Assembly (NCBI GenBank): GCA_963691655.1
Contig: OY829328.1
Span: 79,240,400-79,304,399 of the forward strand
Source of the DNA: Toxonevra muliebris
Taxonomy: Eukaryota; Arthropoda; Insecta; Diptera; Pallopteridae
DNA length: 64,000 nt
Direction: 5' to 3'
A program made the position numbers and the translations under genes. The notes beneath the pieces were generated by a model. The model was not told where the DNA came from. It searched no databases and was given only the letters and a program-made list of their open reading frames with translations. Every line of letters begins with the position of its first letter. The stretch's first letter is position 1. Shown piece after piece: positions 11,699-23,385 of the stretch.

Positions 11699-12110
11699 GA
11701 TTCGGTCTGAAAGTGGTCCCAAGAATCCCGGGATGGAAAGGACCAAATCCTAGAATTTTCGGAATTTGTATGCATCTCCACAAACTTATTGGAATTCAAA
11801 TTTTTATTTTCCAAAAGTTTTCGTTTCAGGGAATATTTTTTTCATCAAAATTTTTTCTAATTCGTTCATGGTACGACTCGTGTGACAGTGTATTTCGTGA
11901 CACATTATTTTCTTTGTTTTTCAGAAAATTTTTCATAGTTGTTTTTTCACTTTATATTACTCAGAAAACTTACCACCAAAAATTTAAAATAAAATGTTTT
12001 ACCTACCAAAAATTTCTTGCTAAATTTTCGTAGAACAAAAAAAAAAAAAATAATTATGGCCACATATTTAGTCGACTCAAAGATAGCGAAACACGAAACG
12101 CGTTTAAGTT
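11699..12110 (+). repeat. Direct repeat copy 2 (about 0.4 kb)
   Basis: Second copy of the 11086-11480 unit. It carries the same landmark strings and ends near GTCGACTCAAAGATA and AAACACGAAACGCGTTT, which recur at 11463-11494. The unit offset is about 613 bp. Confidence 0.85.
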
Positions 12111-14526
12111 TCTATACTATGATTGCAAAAGTGCGCTACTTCAATAAAATAAATATTAATTTAAGTTATATCTTTAATCTTATCAATAATTTTCTAGTTT
12201 TTATTTTATGTTTGATAAAATTTTCAATCTCGCGATTAACCCCGAAATTTGAATCCCGAAAACCCAAATTCTGAAAAATCCATCCCGAACGACGTCCCTA
12301 CTAGTAAGGTATCGCTGGCTAGCCAGGTTTCGCAGAATTTATTTTATATTTATATTAAAGTTCTTAAGTTTCGATGATGAAGATTACAAGATTTCAGCTT
12401 GATCAGTTTATTCAAGATGCCCCGGCCGTCGATGCTGCCGAATAGTCGATGAAGGCTAAGTTGACGTTTCATTTATCTGCTCGTCGATTATGCATAAGAT
12501 GCTTATTTGGTCAACGCACTGTTTGTTGGAGCGGAACTCTACCTGTTGCTTGCGTATTAAAAGTTCTAACCATAGATCATAGAGCTGAAACTGAGAGAAT
12601 CACCTCGACATCGGACTTTTTTCATATAAAAATATGGAGAACGGCCACATGCAAATGAGCAGAGACATCGACTTCGGCTTACTGAGTTTTATCTCATGTG
12701 CTGTATGGTTCTAATTTCAAGTTGCCTCTGGTAGAGCATTTTAGATGGAATTAAGGTAGCTAGATTTTCAATCTAAAAAATCAGTAAATTGGACTTGAAA
12801 TTAATACAAATTAATACATTTTCCTGATATATATAGATTTTTACTTTTGATTATAATCCACTTTATACTCATTAGGGCAACTCTAATTTTCCTGTGGTTG
12901 GAAATGCTTTACCACTCTTAAAATTCATTCAATTTTAAATTTTGATTAAAAGAACATGAACATGAACAATAAACTAAAAGTTCTTCACTGGAATCGAAAA
13001 ATTTGCACATTTTTCCTGTGGTTGGAAATGCTTTACTACTCTTAAAATTCATTCAATTTTAAATTTTGATTAAAAGAATTTAAAGTAGATAAAAATTTAA
13101 TAAAAAGACCAAAAATTTGTTAAGATTATACAAATCAGTACTAAAACAATGCAAAATCCATAAATAGCTAGATTAACCTATAATTCAGTGCCCTTCTATT
13201 TCCTCCCTGATTTCACAAAAAACAGTTTGTTCAAGGTCGAAAGTAATGCGGTACAACTTTTTAAATTCCTCATCATCCAAATGGAAAGAGTCATCAACTA
13301 GCCGTAAATTTGCCCGATCTACCACAAAGTTTTCATTTCTCCCTTCTGATTATGTCGTACACTAAATAATTAAATGCCATCTTATGGATTAGGAAAGATA
13401 CAGATTTTTAATTAAATTTGTTTGTTTTTTAATTAATTAAGCAGTTTACCATAAATAGTTCACAAAATCGCTTCTAAATTTCAAAAAAAAAATATGTTTC
13501 GATACTGTCGCACAGCTTAAAAGCACAAAATTTTTCATCGCAAAGTTAACGACAACTATCGTTAACGAAATGTCAAACTTTGCGGCAAATATCGCCAAAA
13601 TCTCGCAACAGAATCGCTGTATCGTTAAAATTGTCGTTAACTTTACTTAGCGATCCGACTTATAGAATTTCACCCCAGGTCCTGACTATAATCATCGGCA
13701 GTAAAACAATCAGGATAACCTTGCATGGTATGAATATGCAATTTAAGCCCCAGAATAGGTCTTCTGCAGCTTATTTAAAGCTCGATGGGTCGTCGTCAGT
13801 GCTGTAGTTTTGAAAATATTAAGAGGAGGGATTTTTCTTTTCAAGCGGAGGATTTTGCTTTATAAGGGAGGAATTTTTCAAGATGTCTTACAAGTTTTCA
13901 AATAAGTATTACTTAGATAATTGCTAAGAGTTGTACAAATGTATAGAAATTTTATTAGAAAAAATACAATTTTCTATTCACAGCTTTTTTGTTACAACTT
14001 CAGTCATATAAAATTCATATAAAAACCAAATATTCCTTCTTTGGAAACAAAAGGCAGTATCAGTAAATAATAATCTATACATTTATTAGTGAAAGCTACA
14101 ATTTTATTCCAGAAGATCCAGAAGTGCATATTACATATCAATTTAAAGAGCTTGGCGAGTAGGTTAGCCAAAAATTATCAGATTTAAAATCGGTTTAGCC
14201 AATTCCAAAATATTAGCGTCGGAAGTTCGGATGTTCTTTAAAACTCACTTATTGAACAAAGCATTGCATTCATTGTTGTAAAAATCATTGCTTAAGCGGG
14301 AGTAAATAACAAATGAGAGAGAGCGAATACATGAGTAACAGCATTTCCCAGAATTATCTGCATACACAAATAACAAAACAAACACCAACGAGTAGTTTGA
14401 TTCTTCTCTTTTGATATTTGTTTTTTCATAAAGAGATTTCTTGAGCAATAAAAATAGCCCCAGCCTTACCGACTAGTAAAAATATTATTAGTAATATTAG
14501 TAAATAATAATAAAAAAAAAAATAAT
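12111..14526. other. Intergenic with a short local duplication
   Basis: No gene is recognised. A 67-bp block starting TTTTCCTGTGGTTGGAAATG occurs at 12888-12954 and again at 13012-13078. Palindromic GTTAACGA/TCGTTAAC motifs occur at 13545-13640. ORFs at 12449-12658 and 13580-13807 have no recognisable domain. Confidence 0.5.
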
Positions 14527-15548
14527 CAGGCATGCTCCAGAATTCACTTTCGAGTGAAAGTGAATTGAAATCACTTCAATTTCACTATTTGGTGCGCTAG
14601 AATTCACTTTGTAAAATGAAATCACTAGCATTTCACTCGTTGGTGCTCTATGATTCACTTTCACTTTTCTTTTCTTACTCGTTATTAAAAGTGAATTTCG
14701 AACGAATTCGCATGCTCTAAAAAAAGTGATTTAAATTCACTTTAGCAGCAACAAGTGAAATAGAACAGCCGGCGTAAATTTAACAAAAAATTTATAAGGT
14801 ATAGAAAATATGAATGAAAATAAAAATTTCAAGGAGAAAGCATAAGAGCTTCTCCCAGGATGCTTTATTCCTCAATTTATGGAGAAGCATTCAGACATCG
14901 CTAGAGGCTTCGTCAATGGCGATAAAGTAAAAGTAAAAGCACTGGCAATAATTGGCGACGAACCTTAAGAGCAATGGCCCACCACAAAAAGGAAGAAAAT
15001 AGCAAAAATAACTATAATTCCGGGACTAGGGCGACCGGGAGCAGCCCCTCTATATCGTTTAACACAGTAATTGAAGGTGTAATTAGCACTTTACAGTTTG
15101 ACCCCCCTTCCACTTTTGGAAATGTAATGAATGTTGAAGAAATACTGCTGTGGTCGCTGCTGCTTCTTTTGCTGCCCGTAGTACCACCGCCTCTTCCACT
15201 GCCGGCACTTCCACGGTCGCCAACGCTGCCGCTGTTAATGTTACTTCTACTGCTGCTTCTTCAAATGCCTTTAAAGTTTTTCGCTAGCATATTAGTTTTT
15301 TTCAATATTTAGCGCATATTCAAATAAAACACTCATATTTTTAAATTTTCAAAACCTCTTTTTATTTTTTTTTTTCCTTGCGCCAATAACCAGCTGATCG
15401 AAAAATATAGCGAGTTGCAAACATTACAACGAATTAAAGAGAAATAGTGAATTTGAATTCATTCGGTTTCTAGAGCACCAAAAACAATTTCACTGGATTT
15501 CAAATTCATTTTCGAATTTACTTTCACTCGGATTCTGGAGCATGCCTG
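14527..15548. mobile_element. TIR element with Myb/SANT remnant, about 1.02 kb
   Basis: The ends CAGGCATGCTCCAGAATTCA (left) and CAGGCATGCTCCAGAATCCG (right, read inward) are inverted repeats. Subterminal TTCACTTTCACT-type repeats extend about 150 bp inward on both sides. Flanks are AATAAT and AATAAA, so any duplication is imperfect. The interior carries a decayed Myb/SANT-like coding region. Confidence 0.8.
14842..15110 (+). pseudogene. Myb/SANT-like DNA-binding domain remnant
   Basis: Translation from about 14868 gives FMEKHSDIARGFVNGDKVKV, followed in a shifted frame by GDEP, and then HHKKEEN (near 14980) and a GTRATGSSPSISF-like stretch (15021-15062). The order matches the Myb/SANT-like family (PF13873, zeste-type) often carried by insect DNA transposons: a FMEEHPDLARG-type opening, a LW..LA..LN..G core, then a Gly/Thr-rich linker. 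At least one frameshift and a TAA at about 14966 break it. The family call rests on recalled pattern only. Confidence 0.5.
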
Positions 15549-17285
15549 AATAAAGATTAAAAAACTACAACAAACTTGTCTTCCTTCTTCTCAAAACCGG
15601 GTATAAAAAATAGAATGTTATTTCAAGTATTTTGAACCAGCTTAATCGAAGGGACATAGTTGGAGGCATCATTTTTTTTTGTAGCATTTCCTTACCAACC
15701 ACTACTGCATTTACAATTGAAGCCAGCAAGCAATTTCGTGTTTTGTCTTTTATTAGATTCAATTGAGAAAAAAGTATATTTGCAAAACAAAAAGTATATT
15801 TGGAAAACTTAAAATTGCCCCAATAAATTTTCTTTTAAAGCATTCTTTAAATGAAAAATTTCACACCAAAATTCTTCCAGTTCCAAATCTAATAAATATA
15901 TAAATTCATTACTAATTTATTGATATTTATTAAATATGCAAACTTACTTTTACGCGGTTTTTCTGCTATTGATTTCAATTATCAAAAATTACAAGCATTA
16001 ACACAAAAGCTTCTGGAAATGGCACACGAAGTTTTGAATTTTGACAGTAACCCAGCGATAAATAAAATAAAGCTAGTCATAGTAACAAATATTTCACAGA
16101 CAGAAACTAAAATAACCCAACAGAACACATTAAGTTTAATTTACGTTTACAATCAAAAATTCAAGAATATGAAATTGGAGGATTTTTTCCGATTAGGGAA
16201 CAGGACAGGAGGATTGAGATTTGAGCGGAGTGCGAATACTCCGATCGGAGTACCTTCGACAGCACTGGTCGTCATGTGTATAGGAACATACTAGAACAGA
16301 AAATGCTCCGTGGCTGTGTGTCTGTGTTTAAAACATAATTTCATAGGCATGCAAATATAGTTGGATAAGCGTGGGATGGAATAGCGTTGTCAGTCTGCTG
16401 ACTTACATAAATATTGGATTATAGAATACGTATGCGATGAGTTAGAAAAGACTCGAAAAAATTTCGTCGACTGAAAATTATCCAATGTGAAAGGCGTGGT
16501 GTAAGTTTTTTTATTTTTAGATTTTCCGAGAACAAATACTTAAACTAGAGCTTCCCCGTTTTGTTGGGAGAAAGAACTACAGGGAATTTAACGATTTATT
16601 TTTATTTTTCAATCTAAATCTAAAAACGTCGTAAATTAGGCAGTGATATACCTGTTGCTTGTAAAGATAACAACAGTTTTGTTTACGTTTTGCTGAGTAA
16701 ACCATATTTACTTCCTTTTCAATTGCAAAAATTCTTTGAATTATTAACTGAGTGCTAAAACTAGCTCACCATGAAATTTTACTACAGAAGCTTAACCTTA
16801 CTACTCAAACTGATTGTACACTTAGAAATATGCATAAAATACAAAAATAAATCTTGTATCTGTAGAAAATAAATGATAACGAAACTAAAGATATCAACAG
16901 GGGGTTGCAGGTACCTATAACTGCATACTTCTTAGTTGTAGCATGTTGTTTGTAGCTTGCAAAGAAACATTTCATCCACATTAAGATAACAGCAAGAAGC
17001 AAGCAATTTCAAAAAAACCCATCCTTAAGCTGAAAACGAAAAATAAATTGTCGCACATGTGTTGCATGTTGTATTTAGAACAACAACAAAATAACGAAAA
17101 AAAGGAAGTAGGAAAGCAAAAACAGCAACTGTTACAGGAACTATTACTCACCACGCAAGTGCACAGTGTGGGGCAGAACTTTTGATAAGAACTTTATATA
17201 TAAAAATGAGCTGTTCGTTTGGCGGTGATAAAACAATTCGATTGAGCTGAAACTCATTCACAATGTATTTGTTATGAGGCCTGAA
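15549..17285. other. Intergenic, nothing recognised
   Basis: AT-rich, with no domain-bearing ORF. A 124-codon frame at 15920-16294 and shorter ones show no recognisable motif. Confidence 0.5.
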
Positions 17286-17790
17286 GTGCACGTCAGCATT
17301 CATAACGAGGATTGGAGAAGTGGGCGTGGCACCTCCAAAACAAACCTGAATTTTCATCTCAGAAACTGCTTTTAGTAGAGTACTAAAATTTGGTATGAAA
17401 GTAATATTTGTTCACGGCATTCTGTGGAAAAAATTAGGTTGGTCTGGAAAAAGTGGGCGTGGTACCTCCCATACAAATCATATGCTTATTTAAGTATATC
17501 TCTGAAACCATACACAACATTGTACTGAAATTTCGTACAATGATGTTGTTTGAGAATGCCATAGTACAGAAAATATTTGAGTGGGATTGGAAAGGGGGTG
17601 TGGCACCTCCTATATGACCTCAGTATTCATTATAAGATATCTCACGAAGCATTTGTAGTACGATTTGAAATGCAAGTATTATTTATCAATACCAATGTTA
17701 TGCAGGAGTGTGAATTCTTAATGTCAGGTAGAGGCGTGGCACCTCCCATACAAATTGAATATTCATGTCGAGATATCTCAAGATCTATTT
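17286..17790 (+). repeat. Four-copy degenerate tandem repeat with GTGGGCGTGGCACCTCC core
   Basis: The core GTGGGCGTGG(C/T)ACCTCC recurs at about 17315, 17452, 17597 and 17733, a spacing of roughly 136-145 bp. It is followed each time by CATACAAAT-like sequence, then an ATTCAT and ATATCTC(TGAAAC) segment and an AAATTTGGTATGAAAG-like segment. Copies are 70-80% alike by eye. No coding potential is evident. Confidence 0.85.
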
Positions 17791-18084
17791 GTAATAGGTA
17801 TTTCTCTGGAACCATATATGTTTTTAATACTTTTTTTACAGCCTCAGTTTTTTTTTTTTTTTTTTTTGATAAAACTACGCATTATCCAAACTTTGTCTGC
17901 GAACCCGACAGCGGAGCTCAGCTAGTGCAACATAAAAATGTTGTCGCTGTTGTTGGGTCACTATAGCTTACCATAAATGCTGCAAAATCAACAAATAATA
18001 TTGGATTTCGAAGACTAAAAAACGCATATATTCACTATTTTTTTCTAATATATACCTTATTCAAACTTTATATACTTTATTCTA

Positions 18085-18210
18085 GGGGCGTTCACAAGCT
18101 ATCGTAAACTGTCTTATAGTTATAAAATCGTACAATTTTGTATGAAATTTGAAAGAATTTATGACAAATGAGAGGATACGACACCGAATAAGACACCTTG
18201 TGAACATCCC
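18085..18210. mobile_element. Short palindromic MITE, 126 bp
   Basis: The left end GGGGCGTTCACAAG and the right end GGGATGTTCACAAG (read inward) are inverted repeats. Inner TGTCTTAT and ATAAGACA also pair. It resembles the GGCCGTTCACAT elements at 24660 and 5366 in its GTTCACA terminus, but the interior differs. Confidence 0.75.
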
Positions 18211-18307
18211 AATAGTATTATTTAATAAGACAATAAGTTGCGATGTTGTACTATGTGAACAGTTTTTTCACTCACTGTGTAGTGTGCATACAATGATGCA
18301 TAAGAAT

Positions 18308-18530
18308 ATATCGCTCATTTACTAAAAGACTGTCATAACTCAAAAAACGAGATTTTGCAGAAAACGCGTTTAAAGTTTTCAATTGACTCCCACTTTGCAG
18401 AAAAAATCTTATAATTCTCACGCGCAGAGTATACAAGATATTAATAAAAAATTAAATGAATAATTCTGCATCATTAACTCAAAAATCGTGTTTTTTGACT
18501 TATGACAGTCTTTTAGTAAATGAGCGATAT
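18308..18530. mobile_element. MITE with perfect 31-bp TIRs, 223 bp
   Basis: The termini ATATCGCTCATTTACTAAAA... (18308-18338) and the right end (18500-18530) are exact reverse complements over 31 bp, and the pairing continues imperfectly through TCAAAAAACGA. It has no ORF. Identical arms imply recent activity or structural constraint. Any duplication would be AT/TA and cannot be told apart from the end itself. Confidence 0.9.
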
Positions 18531-21119
18531 GGATATCGTTTGTTCCTGCAATAGTTACTATTTTTGTTTTCCTACTTCCTATATTATATACATACTTGCT
18601 TATGTAGTTGTTGAGTGAAAGTAAAGAGAACAAAAAAATGAAGAGAACTGTGTGTGAGCGCAAGCATAGGAATGTAGGAGAGAACGGTGTGCAGAAGTAT
18701 CGAAATTCTAAGCAACACTGTGTTGACATTGAAACGAAGAGGTAGAGCACAAAAAAAAAAAAAGAAAAGAGGACGCTAAATAATAGGGGTGCACCTGCTT
18801 TTTTGGTGATGGTATAGCAACTCCTCTTGTAAAATAAAGAAAACAATATTTTTTTTTTTGCTTAAAATAAATGCGTGTTTATTTCTGTATATTTAATCTA
18901 ACGAAATCAGAAAAACATAAACAGAAGATTTTGCGTTTCATCCCAACTTTTTTCATTTACATAGTACGGTACGCCCTTGAATTTTTGATTCTTGCGCGCC
19001 CACCTTCAAAATTAAATAAAATAACAATAAAACAAAAATTCCATAACACAAAGTTGTTAAACTACTTTTCAATTTAAACTTAGCTACATATGAAATGTTT
19101 ACAAAACACCAAAAACAACAAAATCATCAAGTACAATACTACAACAACAACAAAAAAGTCCCCTACCCACCCAAAAAAAAAAAAGAAGAAATATATTTCA
19201 ACTTAAAATTATGATGCTGAACTGAAACTGAAGCTCAGCTCATCTTCATCTGTTGTGCTTTTTGATTGCGCTTCACGTTTCTTCGTATGCTGTGGTGACT
19301 GACTACAAGTATGTTTCAGATTCAAAATACCACCTGCCTGCCGCCCATATACGCCATAGCCAAAGCAACAACAACAAAAATTTAAGCGTCGCGTCTTCAT
19401 TCTTCGCTGTTTCTTCTTTTGTGTAATTTTCTTTGTTTTCTTCTCTATTTTTTTTATTTTTGTTTTAGTTGACTTCTCTTATTTCACTTTATAGCTATAT
19501 GCGCAAAATCTTTAAATATTACTTTAAAAAAAACCTGAATTTTTATACAAAATTTATTTGTTTTTTTTTTAAATCAGTTTGTTTTTTATTTTAAATTTTA
19601 GCGTGTATTACCAATTGATTTCATTTCTTCTTGGACTTGATATCTCTCCATAATTCATTCTCTAAACTCACCCACTAGCCCACACATGGTCTACATACAT
19701 ACAAATACTCATATGCTGCAGCAAGTCGTTATAATTTTAGTCATTTTTAACTAAACTTGAGTGAAATGATCAACGACCCACTCTCTTGCTTTAGATATAA
19801 ATTGTAAATTTTGTTGGTTGCTTTGGCATGCCCAGTACCACCACCATTTATTGACCACCCACCCACTTTTTGTGTTTAACGTGTGTGATTGATCGTCGTG
19901 TGCGTATTTGCACTGTGTTTTATAGTTAGTTTAACTAAAGGCAGTCACTTTCATTATGATCATGTGTGACCTAAACTCAATGTGATCTAGTTTTGATGAT
20001 AGTGAGTATGTATGTATGCAAATTTTAATATTTTTAATATTAGCTGAATATATATCTGAAAAAATTTTAATATACCATGATTTTAAGACGGACTAAAAAG
20101 TATAAATGATTTTTGCTAGCCCCATACAGATTCCCAGGAATCTCGGTAATCCAGACAGTCGTTAATTCGGACATCGCGGTTATTTGAACACTTTATTTTC
20201 TCTCATTGCTGACTCTATAATTCGAACAAAAATAATTTTAATCACAAATTTAAATTTATAAAAATCTTTAAAAAAAAAAAAAGAAGAGCATGAAATTCAT
20301 TGAAACCAAATCGATAGTTAAGCCCTCAAATTTGTTAAGTTTCTAATATGCAAATTTACAGAAACGTCAATTTTGTAAGACGAATTCCAGTTTTTAAGTA
20401 GAAAGAGGTGGGAAATTAGGGGAAACGTGAATTTTCAGTCTTATTTTTGAGTTTAACACACACAATTATGCCTGCGCATAATTTCCGACAATTTGTTAGG
20501 AAGTGTTACAAGGGGGAGAGGGGGAAGGGGGGGCGGGGGTGCGGTCTTGGTCAAAATCGATGTGTCTAAAAGCTATCGGCGATAGAATAGTATGAAAATC
20601 ACCGTGTTAGTTAGATTTAAACACGTAGTATGGCATCTTTGAATTTTTGGAAAAATATTGATATTTAACCCAGTTTTGAACCAAAAACAAAAGCCGTCCC
20701 ACTATTCCCCACATTCCCCTACTTAGCATCAATTTCAAATGTATCTTGTGCCCTTATTATTGAATATCAGACGTGATTTTTTTCAATTTAAAAGACACTA
20801 AATGCTCCACTAAAAAATCCATTTCCTGAATAATCCTAACAAAATTTTAATTGAAACATTGTGATTTTTTACTTCATTCAAGTAAACTGCTGTAAGTTGA
20901 GAATATGTATTATCTTCGAAAAATCAAAGAAATTTTTATTGGCTAGAAGTAGCAAATGTGTGCGTGTATTAGTGAAAAAGTTTAAATGTATAGAAAAAAA
21001 ATAGCGCTTTTTTAAAGAAAATACGCGCTTTATTCTTAATTTTAGCAAATTTTGAGAAATAAAAGCTGGCCACACTGTGCATGTTGTTGTTTTTTTTATT
21101 ATTCACATATATGGCGAAT
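18531..21119. other. Intergenic, simple repeats
   Basis: No gene is recognised. The stretch contains CAACAACAAC runs (19138-19152), A-tracts, a G-rich string GGGGGAGAGGGGGAAGGGGG (about 20513) and ATGTATGTATGC. A GGTAATCCAGACAGTCGTTAA segment near 20144 slightly resembles ends of pogo/Tigger-like elements but is too short to call. Confidence 0.5.
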
Positions 21120-21560
21120 GCTCTCTCCTTCAGTCTCTCTCATACATTTTTCTTCTCCTGTTGCAATTTTTCGTGGTATAACATTTTTCTTTGTTTTTTT
21201 TCTTCTGTGTAATCAGCATAATTCTGCACTAGCGGGGGTGTACCGCAATTCTTGAACACAAACAAAACTGGCGAGTTTTTCTCTCACGTTTTTTTTTCCC
21301 CTCTTGCAATTTTTTCGTGGTGTGTTATGGTAATATTTTACTTCGGTTGTTTTTTTATACGATCAGCAATGCTTCTGCAACACAGCGAACAGGGGGTTTG
21401 CTGCTATACATAAGTGGTGAGTTTTACTCACACGCTGTCCTCTCTTTCATGCTTTTCATTTTTTTCGTGTTGTAATTTTTACAGGAGAGTACGTTTTCTT
21501 TTGTTTTTGTTTTGTGCGATCATTCGTCGACAAGTGGTGGTGGGTGAATTTCGCACGTTG
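21120..21560 (+). repeat. Three degenerate tandem units upstream of a likely promoter
   Basis: CTCTC-rich sequence, then TTGCAATTTTT(T)CGTGGT, a T-rich stretch, and a GATCAGCA(A/T)-type segment recur about every 130-150 bp, with starts near 21135, 21280 and 21425. The third unit reads TTTTTTTCGTGTTGTAATTT. Several CTCTCTC strings (GAGA-factor-like on the other strand) lie in the first unit. Confidence 0.55.
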
Positions 21561-21633
21561 TTTTGGTATTGCGTTCTTGCTGCCTACTACGGCCTACTAC
21601 TTGAGTGCACCTTAAACTGAATTCGATTTCAAT

Positions 21634-21675
21634 ATTTTCAGTCTTGATAGAATTCTTGAACAGAGTGGTTTTGTA
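21634..21675 (+). promoter_or_regulatory. Candidate core promoter (Inr plus weak DPE) for chn
   Basis: TTCAGTC at 21637-21643 matches the arthropod initiator TCAGTY, with the A at 21640. At +28 (21667) GGTTT fits four of five positions of the DPE consensus. No TATA box sits at -30. Pyrimidine-rich GAGA-like tracts lie 200-500 bp upstream. This is inferred, as transcription cannot be seen in sequence. Confidence 0.35.
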
Positions 21676-22195
21676 ATCATTTTCACCGGCTTACAGTTTG
21701 CATGCGGTCGCGTTTGTATACAAATTGCTAAACAGAAAAACATGATAGTAATTGCAAGTGCTCCTGCTTACTTCAGCTTCAATTGATGTGTTTACAAACA
21801 GTCGAGAAAAATCCATCAAACCGAGAGGTTCAATATAAAGTGTAAAAAACTTATGTTTGAATTGCCAAACTCAAAAAAAAAAAAACTTAAGTGTAATTTC
21901 AAGTGCTTTTTTTTCAATTGATAATAACAGTGTCAACTTCTTTTCGAAGATTTTCATTCAAAAATATTAATTATTTAAAGTGCAATAACTTTCTTTCAAC
22001 ATTATTCAAAACTAAAACTAAAAGTGCAAATTTATATACGTACACACGCAAGTTGTGTAAATATAAAGGGACACAAACAGAAACAATACAAAAAAAAATC
22101 TACCAAATTTTGTTTAAGAATATAATAAACAATTTTGTTGTGTATTAAATATACACGAAATACCAAAATTAATAAAAAAAAAAAAAAGAATTAAG
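21640..22195 (+). other. chn: Putative 5' untranslated exon of chn
   Basis: This A/T-rich, non-coding stretch has the look of a fly 5' UTR (AAGTGCAATAAC, AAGTGCAAATT, many short A-runs). It ends at AATTAAG|GTATGT (22195/22196), a strong splice donor. The next suitable acceptor ahead of the chn start codon is TTTCTTTGCAG at 30923-30933, which would give an intron of about 8.7 kb. The start at 21640 assumes the initiator call. Confidence 0.4.
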
Positions 22196-23385
22196 GTATG
22201 TAAATCATTCGGTCTTATATTTCGAAATTTTTGGAAAATAGCTTTAAAATTAAATATTGTAAATATATTTTCCTTCTTGTCTTGTTAACTTTTATGGTCC
22301 CAAAGAAATTTTTCCAAAATATATTTCCTTAATTTTTATAAGACCGCTACTCTGTCGAAAAGAACGTGAAACGTAGGTGTATTCACGACCAGCGTGGTCG
22401 TTGATAAATTTCAAAAAGTTGCAAAAAAAAAAGGGTCACTGAGAGTAAAAAAGTCTCATCCAATTTTTTTTTTAATAAAAGGAACATTTATTTCATTTCG
22501 CAGCAGTTTGCATATAAAAAAAATGTATTGATGAAAGTAAAAAAAAAAATCAATTACCCCAAGTAATTAATACATTAAGGTGCTTCACGAAAAAAGTTTT
22601 TATACACCTCTAAAAATTAACCTCGGTTTATTTTATGATGATTCCCAAAATATTTCAGCTCTACCGATTACCGTCCCATTTTGAAAAAAAAAACTCTAAA
22701 AAATCGCATTTTCTCAAGTCTGCTAGCAGATTTAAAAAAATTTGTATGCAGCACCCCAACATTTTTCAGTATCTATCAATTGTGAACTTTTAATTGGCCA
22801 AACAATTTTCCCTTAGTCAGTGTGGCAAAATTTGAAAATAGCAATAAGTTTGCAAAAAATCTTATAAAACGACAGTGTAGCAACTAAAATGTATGTATGT
22901 AATTAGTGTTGCGAACTTTCAAATTGAAGGCAATGGGTTTTTCGTATAATTTCATGTGAATATCACACTTTTTGCAAAAAAGTCTCAAAAGTTGCAAAAT
23001 TTTTATGCAACAATGAGTAAGCGGGGGAAATACAAGTCCGGAGATCACGAAAATTTCCAAACTTACTTTAATTTTACTGTCTTTGCCCCTCTCCAACGCA
23101 TGACCAAAACGAAAATTCGCAATGGAATTATGTTGGAGATTCTTACTTTAATTTATCGTATTAAATGTTTCATGAAATCATAGAATTTCTGCTGCAAATC
23201 TTTGCCCATATCGGAAGATATGCTTTCCAGATTGAATTATTCAATTTGAAAATTTTGTTTTAATATGCAATATATCATTTTTCTTTTTTACAAAAAAGCT
23301 GCAAATTTTATTTCATGCCATTTTGTTGGTGAGTCTAATTTTTTTTATTAAATTAATTTATTGCTATCCGTATGTCTTCGTATTA
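22196..23385. other. Putative first intron, proximal part
   Basis: No gene is recognised. A loose inverted repeat (CGGTCTTATATTTCGAAATT near 22210 against AATTTTTATAAGACCG near 22333) may mark a decayed MITE. The remainder is AT-rich, with poly-A tracts. Confidence 0.45.

Noticed and set aside
20140..20220. Sequence resembling the terminus of a pogo/Tigger-like element
   Set aside because: Only a few shared bases and no partner inverted repeat nearby.
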